From contig NZ_OY821667.1 of the NCBI RefSeq assembly GCF_963682185.1, positions 3,299,501 through 3,363,500 on the forward strand: 64,000 bases of DNA. The letters are read 5' to 3'. Each line of letters opens with the position of its first letter. The first letter of the stretch is position 1. Below, one piece after another: positions 53,331 through 63,963 of the stretch. The notes below the pieces were generated by a model. That model worked only from the letters and a program-made list of their open reading frames with translations, did no database searches and was not told the origin of the DNA. The position numbers and the translations under genes are program-made. Source of the DNA: an uncultured Cohaesibacter sp. GTDB lineage: Bacteria > Pseudomonadota > Alphaproteobacteria > Rhizobiales > Cohaesibacteraceae.

Positions 53331-54530
53331 ATGCGTCAGACGTGGCGGTGGTTCGGTCCTCAGGATCGGGTTGGAATTGAGGACATGCTTCAGGCCGGTG
53401 TGGAAGGGGTTGTCAGCGCTCTTCATCACATTCCAACCGGAGACATCTGGAGCCCGGAAGAAATTGCGGCGCGCCAACAGCTCATCGCTCGAAAAAAGGA
53501 TGGCACGCCTTCCGGTCTGGCCTGGGAAGTTGTTGAAAGCCTGCCGGTTTCTGAAGACATCAAGCAGCAGAAGGGCAACTGGCGCACTCATATTGAAAAT
53601 TACAAACAGAGCATGCAGCATCTGGCCGACGCCGGTATCAAGATCATTTGCTATAATTTCATGCCGGTGTTGGATTGGACGCGAACGGATCTGACCTATC
53701 GGCTGTCGAGCGGCGCCACCTGCATGCGGTTCGACCTGATCGACTTTGCTGCCTTTGATCTGTTCATTCTGGAACGGGCAGGGGCGCACGAAGATTTCCC
53801 CGCCGATGTGATCGAAGAAGCCAAGGGCCGCTTCGAGCGCCTTGATGATGCCGGGCGCGAGCTGTTGGCGGGCTCAATCATCTACGGCCTACCCGGAGAT
53901 GCCGAGGCACCTTCCATGGCAAATGTGCGGGCCAACCTAGCCCAGTATGACAATATCTCCCAGGAGCAACTACGAAGCCATTTTGTTGCCTTTCTGGAAG
54001 AAGTGGCTCCAGTGGCCCAAACCCTTGGTATGCGCCTTTGCTGCCACCCGGATGATCCTCCGTTCGGACTTCTGGGCCTGCCACGCATCATGTCCACTGA
54101 GGCAGACTACCAATATATGATGGATGCCGTCGATATTCCTGCCAATGGCATCACGCTTTGCTCCGGCTCACTGGGGGCGCGCCCGGATAATGATTTGCCC
54201 GGCATGATGAAACGCCTTGGAGATCGGGTTCATTTCCTGCATTTGCGCAACGTGGCTCTGGAAAGTGACGCGATCATGGGCTCCTTTTATGAATCGGAGC
54301 ATCTGGGCGGACATGTGAACATGGTTGCCCTCATGCAAGCGGCGCTGGATGAAGAGGCAAGACGCAAGGGGGAAGGCCGTGATGACTGGTCGATTCCCAT
54401 GCGGCCCGACCATGGCCTCGATATTCTTGATGACCAGAAGCGCAAGGCGCAGCCGGGCTATCCTGCCATTGGGCGTCTGAAGGGGCTCGCAGAACTGCGT
54501 GGTATCATGGCGGTTCTTTCGTCTCGTTGA
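53331..54530 (+). CDS. uxuA: Mannonate dehydratase UxuA
   Basis: 399 residues, the normal family length. The start MRQTWRWFGPQDRVGIEDMLQAG and the stretch VEGVVSALHHIPTGDIWS are highly typical, with further motifs RLCCHPDDPPFGLLGLPRI and ITLCSGSLGARPDNDL (metal-site Cys/His region). It converts D-mannonate to 2-keto-3-deoxygluconate, following UxuB in glucuronate breakdown. ATG at 53331 with GGGAG upstream; an in-frame start at 53259 would add 24 unsupported residues. Divergent from the GntR gene and followed by a terminator. Confidence 0.95.
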   Translation: MRQTWRWFGPQDRVGIEDMLQAGVEGVVSALHHIPTGDIWSPEEIAARQQLIARKKDGTPSGLAWEVVESLPVSEDIKQQKGNWRTHIENYKQSMQHLADAGIKIICYNFMPVLDWTRTDLTYRLSSGATCMRFDLIDFAAFDLFILERAGAHEDFPADVIEEAKGRFERLDDAGRELLAGSIIYGLPGDAEAPSMANVRANLAQYDNISQEQLRSHFVAFLEEVAPVAQTLGMRLCCHPDDPPFGLLGLPRIMSTEADYQYMMDAVDIPANGITLCSGSLGARPDNDLPGMMKRLGDRVHFLHLRNVALESDAIMGSFYESEHLGGHVNMVALMQAALDEEARRKGEGRDDWSIPMRPDHGLDILDDQKRKAQPGYPAIGRLKGLAELRGIMAVLSSR

Positions 54531-54578
54531 TGGCAAAAGAGTAAGATTTATCAAAAAGATCAAATTGGAAAGCAAACT

Positions 54579-54608
54579 GGGTCGGTAAACTGCCGGCCCT
54601 TCTTTTTC
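54579..54608 (+). terminator. Terminator of uxuA
   Basis: GGGTCGG pairs with CCGGCCC (one G-T pair) around a 7-nt loop, followed by TTCTTTTT. It lies 48 nt after the stop codon. Confidence 0.75.
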
Positions 54609-54732
54609 CATTGCTTGGGGGAACTCTTCCTGAGATGGGCAACATCCGTACTAGGCCTGTTGACACCACCTTGCCACCTGAGGTCTGTTGCTTGTAAAAA
54701 CAATAAGCCAACCAGCCAGAAGGAACAGTGTG

Positions 54733-55911
54733 GTGACACCCGTCGAAAATATTGAGCATCTCGAGATCGAGCATTTAGAGGTCGGATTTGATATCCCAGC
54801 CCGCCCAGGCATGAAGGAAGCCGATATTCAGACCCCGTGTCTTGTTCTTGATCTTGATGCATTGGAACGGAACATTGCCAAGATGGGAGCCTATATCAAG
54901 GCCCATGGCATGCGCCACCGCTTGCATGGCAAGATGCATAAATCAGTCGATATCGCTCTGCTGCAAATGGAAATGGGCGGCGCCTGTGGCGTCTGTTGCC
55001 AGAAGGTTTCCGAGGCGGAAGTCTTTGCTCGTGGCGGCATTTCCGATGTTCTCATCTCCAATCAGGTGCGCGACCCGCACAAGATAGACCGCCTCGCCAG
55101 CCTGCCCAAATTGGGTGCTCGCACCATTGTATGCGTTGATGCTCTGGAAAATGTGGACGAACTTTCCGAAGCCGCACGCGCCCATGAAACAGAAATCGAA
55201 TGTCTGGTCGAGGTGGATTGCGGGGCAGGACGCTGTGGTGTCTCAACCCCTCAGGAAGTCCTTATATTGGCCAAGGCCATCAACAAGGCCTATGGGCTCA
55301 AATTCTCCGGTCTGCAGGCCTATCAGGGTTCCATGCAGCATCTGCCTGCCTATGCGGATCGCAAGGCCAAGATCGATGCTGCCGTTCTTCTGGTCAAGGA
55401 CTGTCTGGCGCTGCTGGACGAAGAAGGGCTGGCCTGTGATATCGTCGGCGGCGGTGGAACTGGCTCCTACTATTTCGAATCCACTTCCGGTGTCTATAAC
55501 GAGCTGCAATGCGGCTCCTATGCCTTCATGGATGCGGATTATGGGCGCATTCTCGATGAGGATGGCAAGCGCATCGATGAGGACGAATGGGAGAATGCCC
55601 TATTCCTGCTGACTTCCGTGATGAGCCATGTGAAGGCAGACCGTGCCATCGTGGACGCGGGCCTTAAGGTACAGTCTGTCGATAGCGGCCTGCCGGTCGT
55701 TTATGGCCGGGATGATGTGACCTATCTGGAATGCTCCGATGAGCACGGCACCATTGCCGATCCTGACGGGGTTTTGAAAATCAACGAAAAGCTGCGCCTT
55801 GTGCCGGGCCATTGCGATCCGACCTGCAATATCCATGACTATTATGTTGGCGTGCGCAAAGGGGTGGTCGAATGCCTCTGGCCGGTGTCTGCCCGTGGCA
55901 AAGCCTACTAG
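54733..55911 (+). CDS. DSD1-family PLP enzyme; probable D-3-hydroxyaspartate aldolase (BhcC-like)
   Basis: 392 residues, fold-type III PLP protein of the D-threonine aldolase/D-serine dehydratase group. The PLP lysine lies in LHGKMHKSVDIALLQ (about 75-80), and the C-terminal metal site is PGHCDPTCNIHDYYVGVR. The opening (GFDIPARPGM, IQTPCLVLDLDALERNIAKMG) and GGGGTGSYYFESTSGVYNELQC agree with my recollection of Paracoccus BhcC, which splits beta-hydroxyaspartate to glycine and glyoxylate. The other beta-hydroxyaspartate cycle genes (aminotransferase, dehydratase, reductase) are not here, so a stand-alone D-hydroxyaspartate role is possible. GTG start at 54733 with AAGGA upstream; 54730 equally possible. 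Confidence 0.75.
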   Translation: MTPVENIEHLEIEHLEVGFDIPARPGMKEADIQTPCLVLDLDALERNIAKMGAYIKAHGMRHRLHGKMHKSVDIALLQMEMGGACGVCCQKVSEAEVFARGGISDVLISNQVRDPHKIDRLASLPKLGARTIVCVDALENVDELSEAARAHETEIECLVEVDCGAGRCGVSTPQEVLILAKAINKAYGLKFSGLQAYQGSMQHLPAYADRKAKIDAAVLLVKDCLALLDEEGLACDIVGGGGTGSYYFESTSGVYNELQCGSYAFMDADYGRILDEDGKRIDEDEWENALFLLTSVMSHVKADRAIVDAGLKVQSVDSGLPVVYGRDDVTYLECSDEHGTIADPDGVLKINEKLRLVPGHCDPTCNIHDYYVGVRKGVVECLWPVSARGKAY

Positions 55912-55959
55912 GCGCAAATCTGCGTAAGTGGCGAGATGGGAGAAGCGGGAGTGTCATGC

Positions 55960-57873
55960 CTAATGGGGCATGAGGCCTTGCGGCTTGCTTTCCTTGCCAA
56001 GCCAGCGTTTGACGGTGTTTCGGTCAATCGAAAGCCGCTGCGCCGTTTTGCTGATATTGCAATTTTCCTGCTTGAAGATCTGGTTCACCTTGGCGGCGAT
56101 CATGTCGTCAAGAGTGGCCCCCTCAAGCAGTTTGTCTGATCCTGTCTCAACGCTTGATATCCGACCCATATGATGGGTTTCCGAGGAGAGGAGCGGCGTG
56201 TCGAAATCATGCAGGCTTTGTAGCGTGGCAAATTTTTCGGCGCAATTCTCAAGCTCGCGCACATTGCCCGGCCAGCTATGATGTCGCAATTCCTTGAGCA
56301 ATTTGCCAGACAGCGGCGGCACCGGAATGGACTGCTGGTGGCAGGCCTTTTCCAGAAAACGGGTAAATAGCAGTTCCGGGTCACCCTTGCGGTCGCGTAA
56401 AGGGGGAATCTTGAGATCCAGCACATTGAGGCGGTAGAATAAATCGGCCCGCAACCGGCCCGCCCTGATGGCTTCAAGCGGGTTCTTGTTGGTTGCGGCA
56501 ATGATGCGCACCTTGATCGGGATGACCTTGTTGTCGCCGATCCGCATGATTTCGCCCGTTTGCAAAGCGCGCAACAGCTTGGCCTGCAGGAAGACATCCA
56601 TTTCGGTCAATTCATCAAGGAAAAGCGCGCCTTCATGGGCCAGCTCGAAGAGGCCGATCTTGCCTGATCGGGACGCACCGGTGAAGGCCCCCGGCGCATA
56701 GCCGAACAACTCGCTTTCCAAAAGATTGCCGGGCAATGCGGCGCAGTTCACGGCCACGAAGGGGCCGTTTGACAGCGCCCCCGCATTATGGATCGACTGG
56801 GCAAACAGCTCTTTGCCGGTTCCTGTTTCCCCCACAATCATGATGTTGCTGGCGGTGCGGCTGTAAAGCTGGGCCATCTCCACGAGACGCTTCATCTCCT
56901 GACAATGGTAGATGATATGCTCAAATGTATATTTGGCGTAAAAGCCGCTCTCGCTCAATTTCTTGCGGATCAGATTGCCAGCATCCTGAATTTTCTGCAC
57001 CGGCTGGAAGAGAATGACCGAGGCATTGTCAGAAAGCTTCTCCGATGAGACGGGGATATGATCCAGCGCCAGCTTGTCGTCATGGCAGGTGACGATCATG
57101 TTTCGGGCATGGGCCTTTTTGCGCAGGGCTTTGCTCAGTTCCGGCGTATTGAAAAAGCCCGCAATATTGGCCCCGAGCAGTTCGTCGCGCGGGTGGGCCA
57201 GAATGGTACTGCCTTGCTTGTTGATCTCCTCGATCCGGCCTTCACTGTTGACCAGAACCGCACCATCTCGTGTGCAATCAAGTACGGCCTCAAGCTTCTT
57301 CTCGGCCAGAAAATAGCGGTTCAGATTTTTGTAAACCAGCATGGCGCGTTCAAAGGCATCAACGATGGTTTCCATGCTGGATTCGATCAGATAGGCGTTA
57401 AGCCCCTTGGATTTTGCCCACTGGAAGGCAACCGCGTCGCCGATCACCACATCCGGCTTCCATTGCACCAGCATATCCATCCGCTCCTGAAAGCTCTCCT
57501 TCTCGCGGAGTTCGAAAGAGCGATAGTTGCGCGACAGGATGGTGCAGACCGGTGAGACGAGGTTGATGAGGGGAGCAAAGCCAACAATGCCGACCCGCGT
57601 CGTCTCTGTCGTTTCCTTATAGACGAAGGCCAGCGTGCGCTGCATGGAGGCCTCCACCTCAATCACCTCCACATTGAGAGAGCGGCGGATCAGACGCGCG
57701 GTGCCGCCGCGACTGATGATGATTTTGGCGCCCTCGTCCAGAGCCCGTTTGGCCGCTTTCACGCCCTGATGCAGATCGCCCAGATAGGCTTTGGCCGGGT
57801 AATTGGATGTATCGATGATGCTCTGCGCCTTGATGCGGATCTGCTCAAAAGGCGCGATAAACGCAATAACCAT
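55960..57873 (-). CDS. Sigma-54-dependent transcriptional activator, PrpR type
   Basis: 637 residues. An N-terminal PrpR_N sensor (about 5-180: [17 protein letters not shown] and following), a PAS-like segment (about 195-300) and an AAA+ domain (about 320-555). The AAA+ domain has Walker A GETGTGKE, the sigma-54-contacting GAFTGA, Walker [11 protein letters not shown] and an arginine-finger region. The C-terminus is a Fis-type helix-turn-helix ([21 protein letters not shown]). ATG at 57873 with GGGGGAG upstream. It is divergent from the ABC operon, whose promoter has a perfect -24/-12 site, so it is almost certainly the activator of that operon. Confidence 0.92.
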   Translation of the reverse strand: MVIAFIAPFEQIRIKAQSIIDTSNYPAKAYLGDLHQGVKAAKRALDEGAKIIISRGGTARLIRRSLNVEVIEVEASMQRTLAFVYKETTETTRVGIVGFAPLINLVSPVCTILSRNYRSFELREKESFQERMDMLVQWKPDVVIGDAVAFQWAKSKGLNAYLIESSMETIVDAFERAMLVYKNLNRYFLAEKKLEAVLDCTRDGAVLVNSEGRIEEINKQGSTILAHPRDELLGANIAGFFNTPELSKALRKKAHARNMIVTCHDDKLALDHIPVSSEKLSDNASVILFQPVQKIQDAGNLIRKKLSESGFYAKYTFEHIIYHCQEMKRLVEMAQLYSRTASNIMIVGETGTGKELFAQSIHNAGALSNGPFVAVNCAALPGNLLESELFGYAPGAFTGASRSGKIGLFELAHEGALFLDELTEMDVFLQAKLLRALQTGEIMRIGDNKVIPIKVRIIAATNKNPLEAIRAGRLRADLFYRLNVLDLKIPPLRDRKGDPELLFTRFLEKACHQQSIPVPPLSGKLLKELRHHSWPGNVRELENCAEKFATLQSLHDFDTPLLSSETHHMGRISSVETGSDKLLEGATLDDMIAAKVNQIFKQENCNISKTAQRLSIDRNTVKRWLGKESKPQGLMPH

Positions 57874-57939
57874 GACCTGATCTCCCCCTCTGGTCAGGAG
57901 AGAGTATGCGAGGCAGGTGCTGAAATTGCAACGAAGGGC

Positions 57940-57956
57940 TGATGCGATATGCATCA
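57940..57956. promoter_or_regulatory. Upstream activator site candidate
   Basis: TGATGC and GCATCA form a perfect dyad with 5-nt spacing, about 90 nt upstream of the -24 element. The distance and symmetry suit a sigma-54 activator enhancer. It lies in the leader of the activator gene, so it could also autoregulate. Confidence 0.5.
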
Positions 57957-58043
57957 ACAATTAGTGCAAAACAACACAGCTGATGATCCGGCTATTTCCA
58001 TATTCTTTTCAAAAAACAACTAAATATCAATTGCTTATTTGGG

Positions 58044-58059
58044 TGGCATGCGAATTGCA
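58044..58059 (+). promoter_or_regulatory. Sigma-54 promoter (-24/-12) of the ABC operon
   Basis: TGGCATG (58044-58050), 4 nt, TTGCA (58055-58059). GG and GC are exactly 10 nt apart, as RpoN requires, and 14 of 16 positions fit the consensus. Transcription should start near 58070, some 58 nt before the binding-protein start. Confidence 0.88.
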
Positions 58060-58127
58060 AAAATTTCGTTAAGGCGCGCAAAGAACGTCATTGCCTATAC
58101 GAAGTTGAAATGAGAGGAGACAAATAC

Positions 58128-59747
58128 ATGAAAAAGGATATTTTCAAAGTCCTTTTGCTCGGGCTTACCGTGCTCGGGCTGACACCGCTGCAAAGCGGCC
58201 AGGCATCGGCTGAAGGTGGCCAGGTGCTCAACATTGCCCATCCTGTTTTGCAGCAGAACTGGTCGCCCCTTCAGGGAGGAGGACATGCGGCACGCTGGCA
58301 ATCGCTTAGCTGGGCTGCGCCAATGTATTTCGACAAGGACGGCAAGCTGACCCCTTACGTTCTTTCAAGCGTTGAGTCCGATGACAGCTATGTCAACTGG
58401 GCCTTGCACGTCAATCCCGATGCGGTCTGGTCTGATGGTTCCAAGATCACGGCCGAAGATGTGGTCGGCACATGGAACCTGTCTGCCCGCCCGGCAACCA
58501 AGCACGCCCGCGTCAACCTGTTCCTTGGTGGCGTTGAAGGCTTCAACGACGTGGTCGTCGGCAAAGCAAAAGACATGACCGGCCTGTCGGTCACCGATGA
58601 AGCAACTGTGAGTGTCAAGCTCGCAAGCGCCGATCCGATCTTTGACCAGAAAATCGCAACGGCGTTGATCGCACCGGTGAAGATCTCGCAGGCACAGGAC
58701 GACAATGGCAATGAAAAGTCCGACTGGTGGATGCCTCAGAATGGCGTCGTTGTTTCCGGACCTTTCATGCCTGAAACCATGGATCTTGATCAGGGCATTC
58801 TGACCCTTGTACCGAACCCGAATTTCTTCGGTCCGAAACCAAAACTGGAAAAAATCACTCTGACCACCGTGGCTGACGCCAGCACAGCAACCCTGATGCT
58901 CAAACGCGGCACGATGGATGCACACACCGAGCTTATTACGCCTACGATCATTCAGGACCTTGGACCAGATTTCCTCGGAGGCCCGGCGCTCGCCAAAGGC
59001 CAGCAATTCTGGATCAACGCCAAAAAACCTCCGATGGACGACATCAATGTGCGCAAGGCATTGATCATGTCCGTCAATCCTGAAGAGCTTGCTCTTGCAG
59101 CTTTCCCGGACGGCCCCTTCACTGCGGCAACCCAGATCCTCAACAAGGTTCCCGGGGTAGATCCGGATTTCAAGAAATATCCATATGATCCTGAAGCTGC
59201 CAAGGCTGCCCTTGCTGCATCCAAATACAAGGATGCCAACCGTCTGCCAAAAATCATGTTTGTCGGTATTTCCACCCCGACCCATGAAGCCGCTGCCCAG
59301 TATATTGCCGAACAATGGCGCAAGATTCTTGGTATTCAGGGCATTGAAATGAAGCCTGCCATCGAAACCTACTCCGGTCCGGACCAGAAGAGCGTACAGA
59401 TCTTCCGTGACGATGTCGGTACGCGCGTTCCTGATGCGGTTTCCTACCTGATGGGCTCGATCTATTCGAAGTCCGGTAACGCCCGCAACAAGCTGGGTGG
59501 TTACAAAAACGACAAGATTGATGCCCTGCTGGAAGAAGCATCTGCCAAGGGTGTGAAAGATCCCGATCGCATCAAACTTGCCCAGGAAGCACAGCGTCTC
59601 TTCCGTGAAGACTGGACCTACATTCCTTACTACTACGACGTCATGTCGAAATGGGCCATGCCATGGGTTATGAATTTCGACAAGAACGATGACTGGCAGG
59701 TCATCGAGCCATGGAATGTAACCATCGACGAAGCAAAACGTCCGTAA
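58128..59747 (+). CDS. ABC transporter substrate-binding protein, family 5 (DppA/OppA type)
   Basis: 539 residues. Signal peptide 1-28 (GQASAEGGQVL) and an SBP_bac_5 domain throughout (LSWAAPMYFDKDGKLTPYVLSSV; VRKALIMSVNPEELALAAF; AAAQYIAEQWRKIL). It would bind peptides or related amines; the substrate is not readable. The ATG at 58128 has GAGAGGAGA upstream. First gene of a five-gene operon with its own sigma-54 promoter, and followed by a hairpin that should favour excess binding protein over membrane subunits. Confidence 0.92.
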   Translation: MKKDIFKVLLLGLTVLGLTPLQSGQASAEGGQVLNIAHPVLQQNWSPLQGGGHAARWQSLSWAAPMYFDKDGKLTPYVLSSVESDDSYVNWALHVNPDAVWSDGSKITAEDVVGTWNLSARPATKHARVNLFLGGVEGFNDVVVGKAKDMTGLSVTDEATVSVKLASADPIFDQKIATALIAPVKISQAQDDNGNEKSDWWMPQNGVVVSGPFMPETMDLDQGILTLVPNPNFFGPKPKLEKITLTTVADASTATLMLKRGTMDAHTELITPTIIQDLGPDFLGGPALAKGQQFWINAKKPPMDDINVRKALIMSVNPEELALAAFPDGPFTAATQILNKVPGVDPDFKKYPYDPEAAKAALAASKYKDANRLPKIMFVGISTPTHEAAAQYIAEQWRKILGIQGIEMKPAIETYSGPDQKSVQIFRDDVGTRVPDAVSYLMGSIYSKSGNARNKLGGYKNDKIDALLEEASAKGVKDPDRIKLAQEAQRLFREDWTYIPYYYDVMSKWAMPWVMNFDKNDDWQVIEPWNVTIDEAKRP

Positions 59748-59760
59748 GGACGGCGAACCT

Positions 59761-59797
59761 GGACGGGTCGTGGTGGTCTCACTTCCCGTCCTTTTTT
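59761..59797 (+). terminator. Partial terminator/attenuator after the binding-protein gene
   Basis: GGACGGG and CCCGTCC pair around a 17-nt loop with a further GTG/CAC pair inside, followed by six T residues. It is inside the operon, so probably leaky. Confidence 0.75.
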
Positions 59798-59822
59798 CCC
59801 GAATATGCAAGGATGACTTGAT

Positions 59823-60779
59823 ATGGGACGCTACATCTTATTCCGACTTCTGAAGTGGATTCCCTCGGTATTTATTCTTCTTCTGTTGATCTACGCTCTC
59901 GTCTTCTTTGGAGCGGGCGATCCGATCAAGCTTATCTTTCTGCAGGCTCCCGGTGATGTGGCCTATGATCCTGACAGGGTGGAAGCCATCAGGGACGCCG
60001 CAGGCCTGAACCGGCCGTTTCTGGTCCAGTTCGTGGACTATCTTGGCAATATCGCGCATGGCAACTTCGGCAACTCGCTGGTTTCCGGTCGCTCGGTCAA
60101 CTCGATGATCAGCGCAGCGCTTCCGGTGACCCTCAAGATCGGGCTCACCGCGATTTTCCTGCTCTCCATCGTTGGCATCATCCTGGGCGTGATTGCCGCG
60201 CTCAATCAGAACAAGCTGCTGGATAATCTGATCGTGGGCTTCGCCCTCATCGTCTGGGGCATTCCGGTTTTCGTTGCCGGTCCGCTGATCATCGTCTTTC
60301 TCGTGCTGGTCATGGATATGGACGTGCCCTATGGCTGGTCTGGCCTGCTCAGTTTCAAGGTGATTGTTCCCCTTCTGGTTCTGGGGCTCAACCCCATGGC
60401 GCTGATCATTCGACAGGCGCGCGCCGGTGTGCTTGAGGTGCTCAGCGAAGACTATGTCCGCACCGCACGCGCCAAGGGCATTCCGAATTATCAGGTCGTG
60501 GTCAAACACATCATGCGCCCCGTGCTGACGCCAGTTGTCAGCCAGATCGGCCTTCTGGTGATTGCCACGCTCAACAACTCCATTCTCATCGAAAAGGTTT
60601 TCGGGCTGCCCGGCCTCGGGCGCCTCACCGAAACCGCAATCAAGACCTCGGACTATCCGGTCATTCTCGCGATCGTGTTGATCTTCTCGACGGTGGTCAT
60701 GGCCTCCAACCTGCTGGTTGATATTTCCTATCCGCTGCTTGATCCCCGCGCGGCAGCCAAAAAGACAGGAGACGAATAA
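59823..60779 (+). CDS. ABC transporter permease, DppB type
   Basis: 318 residues, six helices with an extracytoplasmic first loop. The coupling motif EDYVRTARAKGIPNYQVVVKHIMR (about 215-238) and the start RYILFRLLKWIPSVFILLL are typical DppB/OppB. It ends in TAATG, overlapping the next start by one base. It partners with the second permease as a heterodimer. Oligopeptide-type import; substrate unknown. Confidence 0.92.
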   Translation: MGRYILFRLLKWIPSVFILLLLIYALVFFGAGDPIKLIFLQAPGDVAYDPDRVEAIRDAAGLNRPFLVQFVDYLGNIAHGNFGNSLVSGRSVNSMISAALPVTLKIGLTAIFLLSIVGIILGVIAALNQNKLLDNLIVGFALIVWGIPVFVAGPLIIVFLVLVMDMDVPYGWSGLLSFKVIVPLLVLGLNPMALIIRQARAGVLEVLSEDYVRTARAKGIPNYQVVVKHIMRPVLTPVVSQIGLLVIATLNNSILIEKVFGLPGLGRLTETAIKTSDYPVILAIVLIFSTVVMASNLLVDISYPLLDPRAAAKKTGDE

Positions 60780-61732
60780 TGACGGACAATACCCTTGAGC
60801 TGCAACAGGAAGAGAAGCAGTTCAGTCTGGCCAAGGATGCCTTTGACCGGCTGATCGCCAACAAGCTCGCCGTTATTGGCATGCTGCTGGTCGTGTTCCT
60901 GTTCTTCATCGCCATTTTCGGCCCCTATATCACGCCTTATGACTTCCTGTCGCAGGATCTGCATGCCCGCAATCAGGCACCATCCTGGGTCCACTGGTTC
61001 GGTACCGATGATTTGGGGCGCGATATCATGAGCCGCGTGATCTATGGCGCAAGAACCGCCGTCATCGTGGCCTTCTCGACCACATTCCTCAGTCTGATCA
61101 TTGGCATTTTCATGGGCTCGCTCGGTGGCTATTTCGGTGGCAAGGTGGATTCTTTCATCGTCTGGCTCATCGACATCACCATGTCGGTGCCCTCCCTGCT
61201 GCTGGTGATCGTCATCAACGTTTCGATGAAGCCGCGGCTGGTCAACTGGATGGATGAGCAATTCCTGCTGACCGGCAACGCCTTCTATCGCAACACCATT
61301 CTGGTGGACTTCGTGCTGGTGTTCGGCTCGCTAGCCCTCATCAAATGGCCCAAGGCAGCCCGCATCATTCGCGGCCAGATCATGTCGGTGCGCAACAAGA
61401 ATTATGTGCTCGCCGCCGAGGCCATTGGGGTGCCAACGGCCAAGATCGTCTGGAAATATGTCATTCCCAATTCCATCGGCCCGATCATCGTCTATATCAG
61501 TGCCGCCCTTGGGGAAGCCATGGTGTTTGAATCCTCCTTCTCCTTCCTGGGTGTTGGCGTGCGTCCTCCGATCCCCAGCTGGGGCAACATGATTTCGGAT
61601 GGATTGCGCGTTTGGCAGCTCTATCCGCACATTCTTGCAGCGCCTGCCGCAGTGCTTGCGTTGGTCACCATCGCCTTCAGTTTCCTTGGCGACGGTCTCA
61701 ACGATGCGCTCAACCCACGGCAATGGAAATAG
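60779..61732 (+). CDS. ABC transporter permease, DppC type
   Basis: 317 residues, six helices. Start FDRLIANKLAVIGMLLVVFLFFIAIFGPYITPYDF is the OppC_N signature, GTDDLGRDIMSRVIYGART (about 80-98) is typical, and the coupling region is MSVRNKNYVLAAEAIGVPTAKIVWKYVIPN. A longer insertion (about 150-185) between helices 3 and 4 is somewhat unusual. Translationally coupled to dppB-like gene. Confidence 0.92.
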   Translation: MTDNTLELQQEEKQFSLAKDAFDRLIANKLAVIGMLLVVFLFFIAIFGPYITPYDFLSQDLHARNQAPSWVHWFGTDDLGRDIMSRVIYGARTAVIVAFSTTFLSLIIGIFMGSLGGYFGGKVDSFIVWLIDITMSVPSLLLVIVINVSMKPRLVNWMDEQFLLTGNAFYRNTILVDFVLVFGSLALIKWPKAARIIRGQIMSVRNKNYVLAAEAIGVPTAKIVWKYVIPNSIGPIIVYISAALGEAMVFESSFSFLGVGVRPPIPSWGNMISDGLRVWQLYPHILAAPAAVLALVTIAFSFLGDGLNDALNPRQWK

Positions 61733-61763
61733 AGACACAACGAACAGCTAAAGGGAGGGCGCT

Positions 61764-62779
<1,016 letters not shown>

Positions 62780-62783
<4 letters not shown>

Positions 62784-63805
62784 CGCGTGCAGCCAAGCAG
62801 CCACTGGTCAAGGTGAAAAACCTTGTCAAATATTTCCCCATCAAGATCGGCGCATTCGGAAGCGAGAAAGCGGTCGTGCATGCCATCGATGACGTCAGTT
62901 TCGATATATTCAAGGGCGAGACCCTGGGGCTCGTAGGCGAGTCCGGATGCGGCAAATCGACGACCGGTTTCACGATCCTGCAGATCTATCGCTCCACGTC
63001 AGGAAGTGTCGAATTTGAAGGGGTCGATCTGGCCTCCCTGTCCAAGCAGGAACTGCGCGCCATGCGCAAGCGGGCCCAGATCGTCTTTCAGGATCCCTAT
63101 TCAACGCTCAATCCGCGCATGACCATCGGTGAAGCGCTGGCCGAGCCGATGAAGGTTCATAAAATCTGCCCTGACAATGAGATTCAAGGCCGGATTGCCC
63201 AGCTCATTCGCGACGTCGGGCTCAATCCCAATGTCGCCAACCGCTACCCGCATGAATTCTCCGGCGGACAGCGTCAGAGGATCTGCATTGCCCGTGCTCT
63301 TGCGTGCGATCCGGAATTCATCGTCTGTGACGAGCCGATTTCCGCGCTTGATGTATCCATTCAGGCGCAGATCATCAACCTGTTGATGGATATTCAGGAG
63401 AAATACAATCTCACCTATCTCTTCATCGCCCACGATCTGGCGGTTGTGCGCCATATCAGCGACAGGATTGCGGTGATGTATCTGGGCAAGATCATGGAGA
63501 TCGCCGAGAAGAAGGATCTGTTCAAGCGGCCGTTGCATCCCTACACCAAGGCGCTACTGTCGGCTGTGCCGGAAGCTGATCCGGATATCGAGCGCCAACG
63601 CCAGCGGATCATCCTCAAGGGGGATGTTTCCAACGCCATTGATCCACCCAGCGGCTGCCGGTTCCATCCGCGCTGTGCCTACGCAACAGATGCCTGTGCG
63701 CAATCCGTGCCGGAACTGGAGGATTATGGCGTTGGACATCAGGTCGCCTGCCTGCGTCTGGACGAGATTGCCATGGAAGAAAAACTGGAAACTGAAGACG
63801 CCTGA
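62780..63805 (+). CDS. ABC transporter ATP-binding protein, DppF type
   Basis: 341 residues. Walker A GESGCGKST (about 53-61), signature FSGGQRQRICIARAL, Walker B FIVCDEPISALDVSIQAQ, switch His in LFIAHDLAVVRHISD, and the C-terminal FHPRCAYATDACAQSVPEL Cys motif. ATGA overlap with the preceding ATPase; both form the heterodimeric motor. Last clear gene of the operon; the next frame starts 158 nt downstream. Confidence 0.92.
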
Positions 63806-63963
63806 CTTTCGCTCTTGAGCGATCCCGATGGCCTCATTTCGCAGGACCACACTGACAACGCGGGCGGCAGACCAACCGCTTTCGCCCGTGCATACAGCCC
63901 CTTTATGCCTTTTTGCCAAGCATCATGCATGGCGCCGAACACATAGTAAAGCCAGGTGTACTC

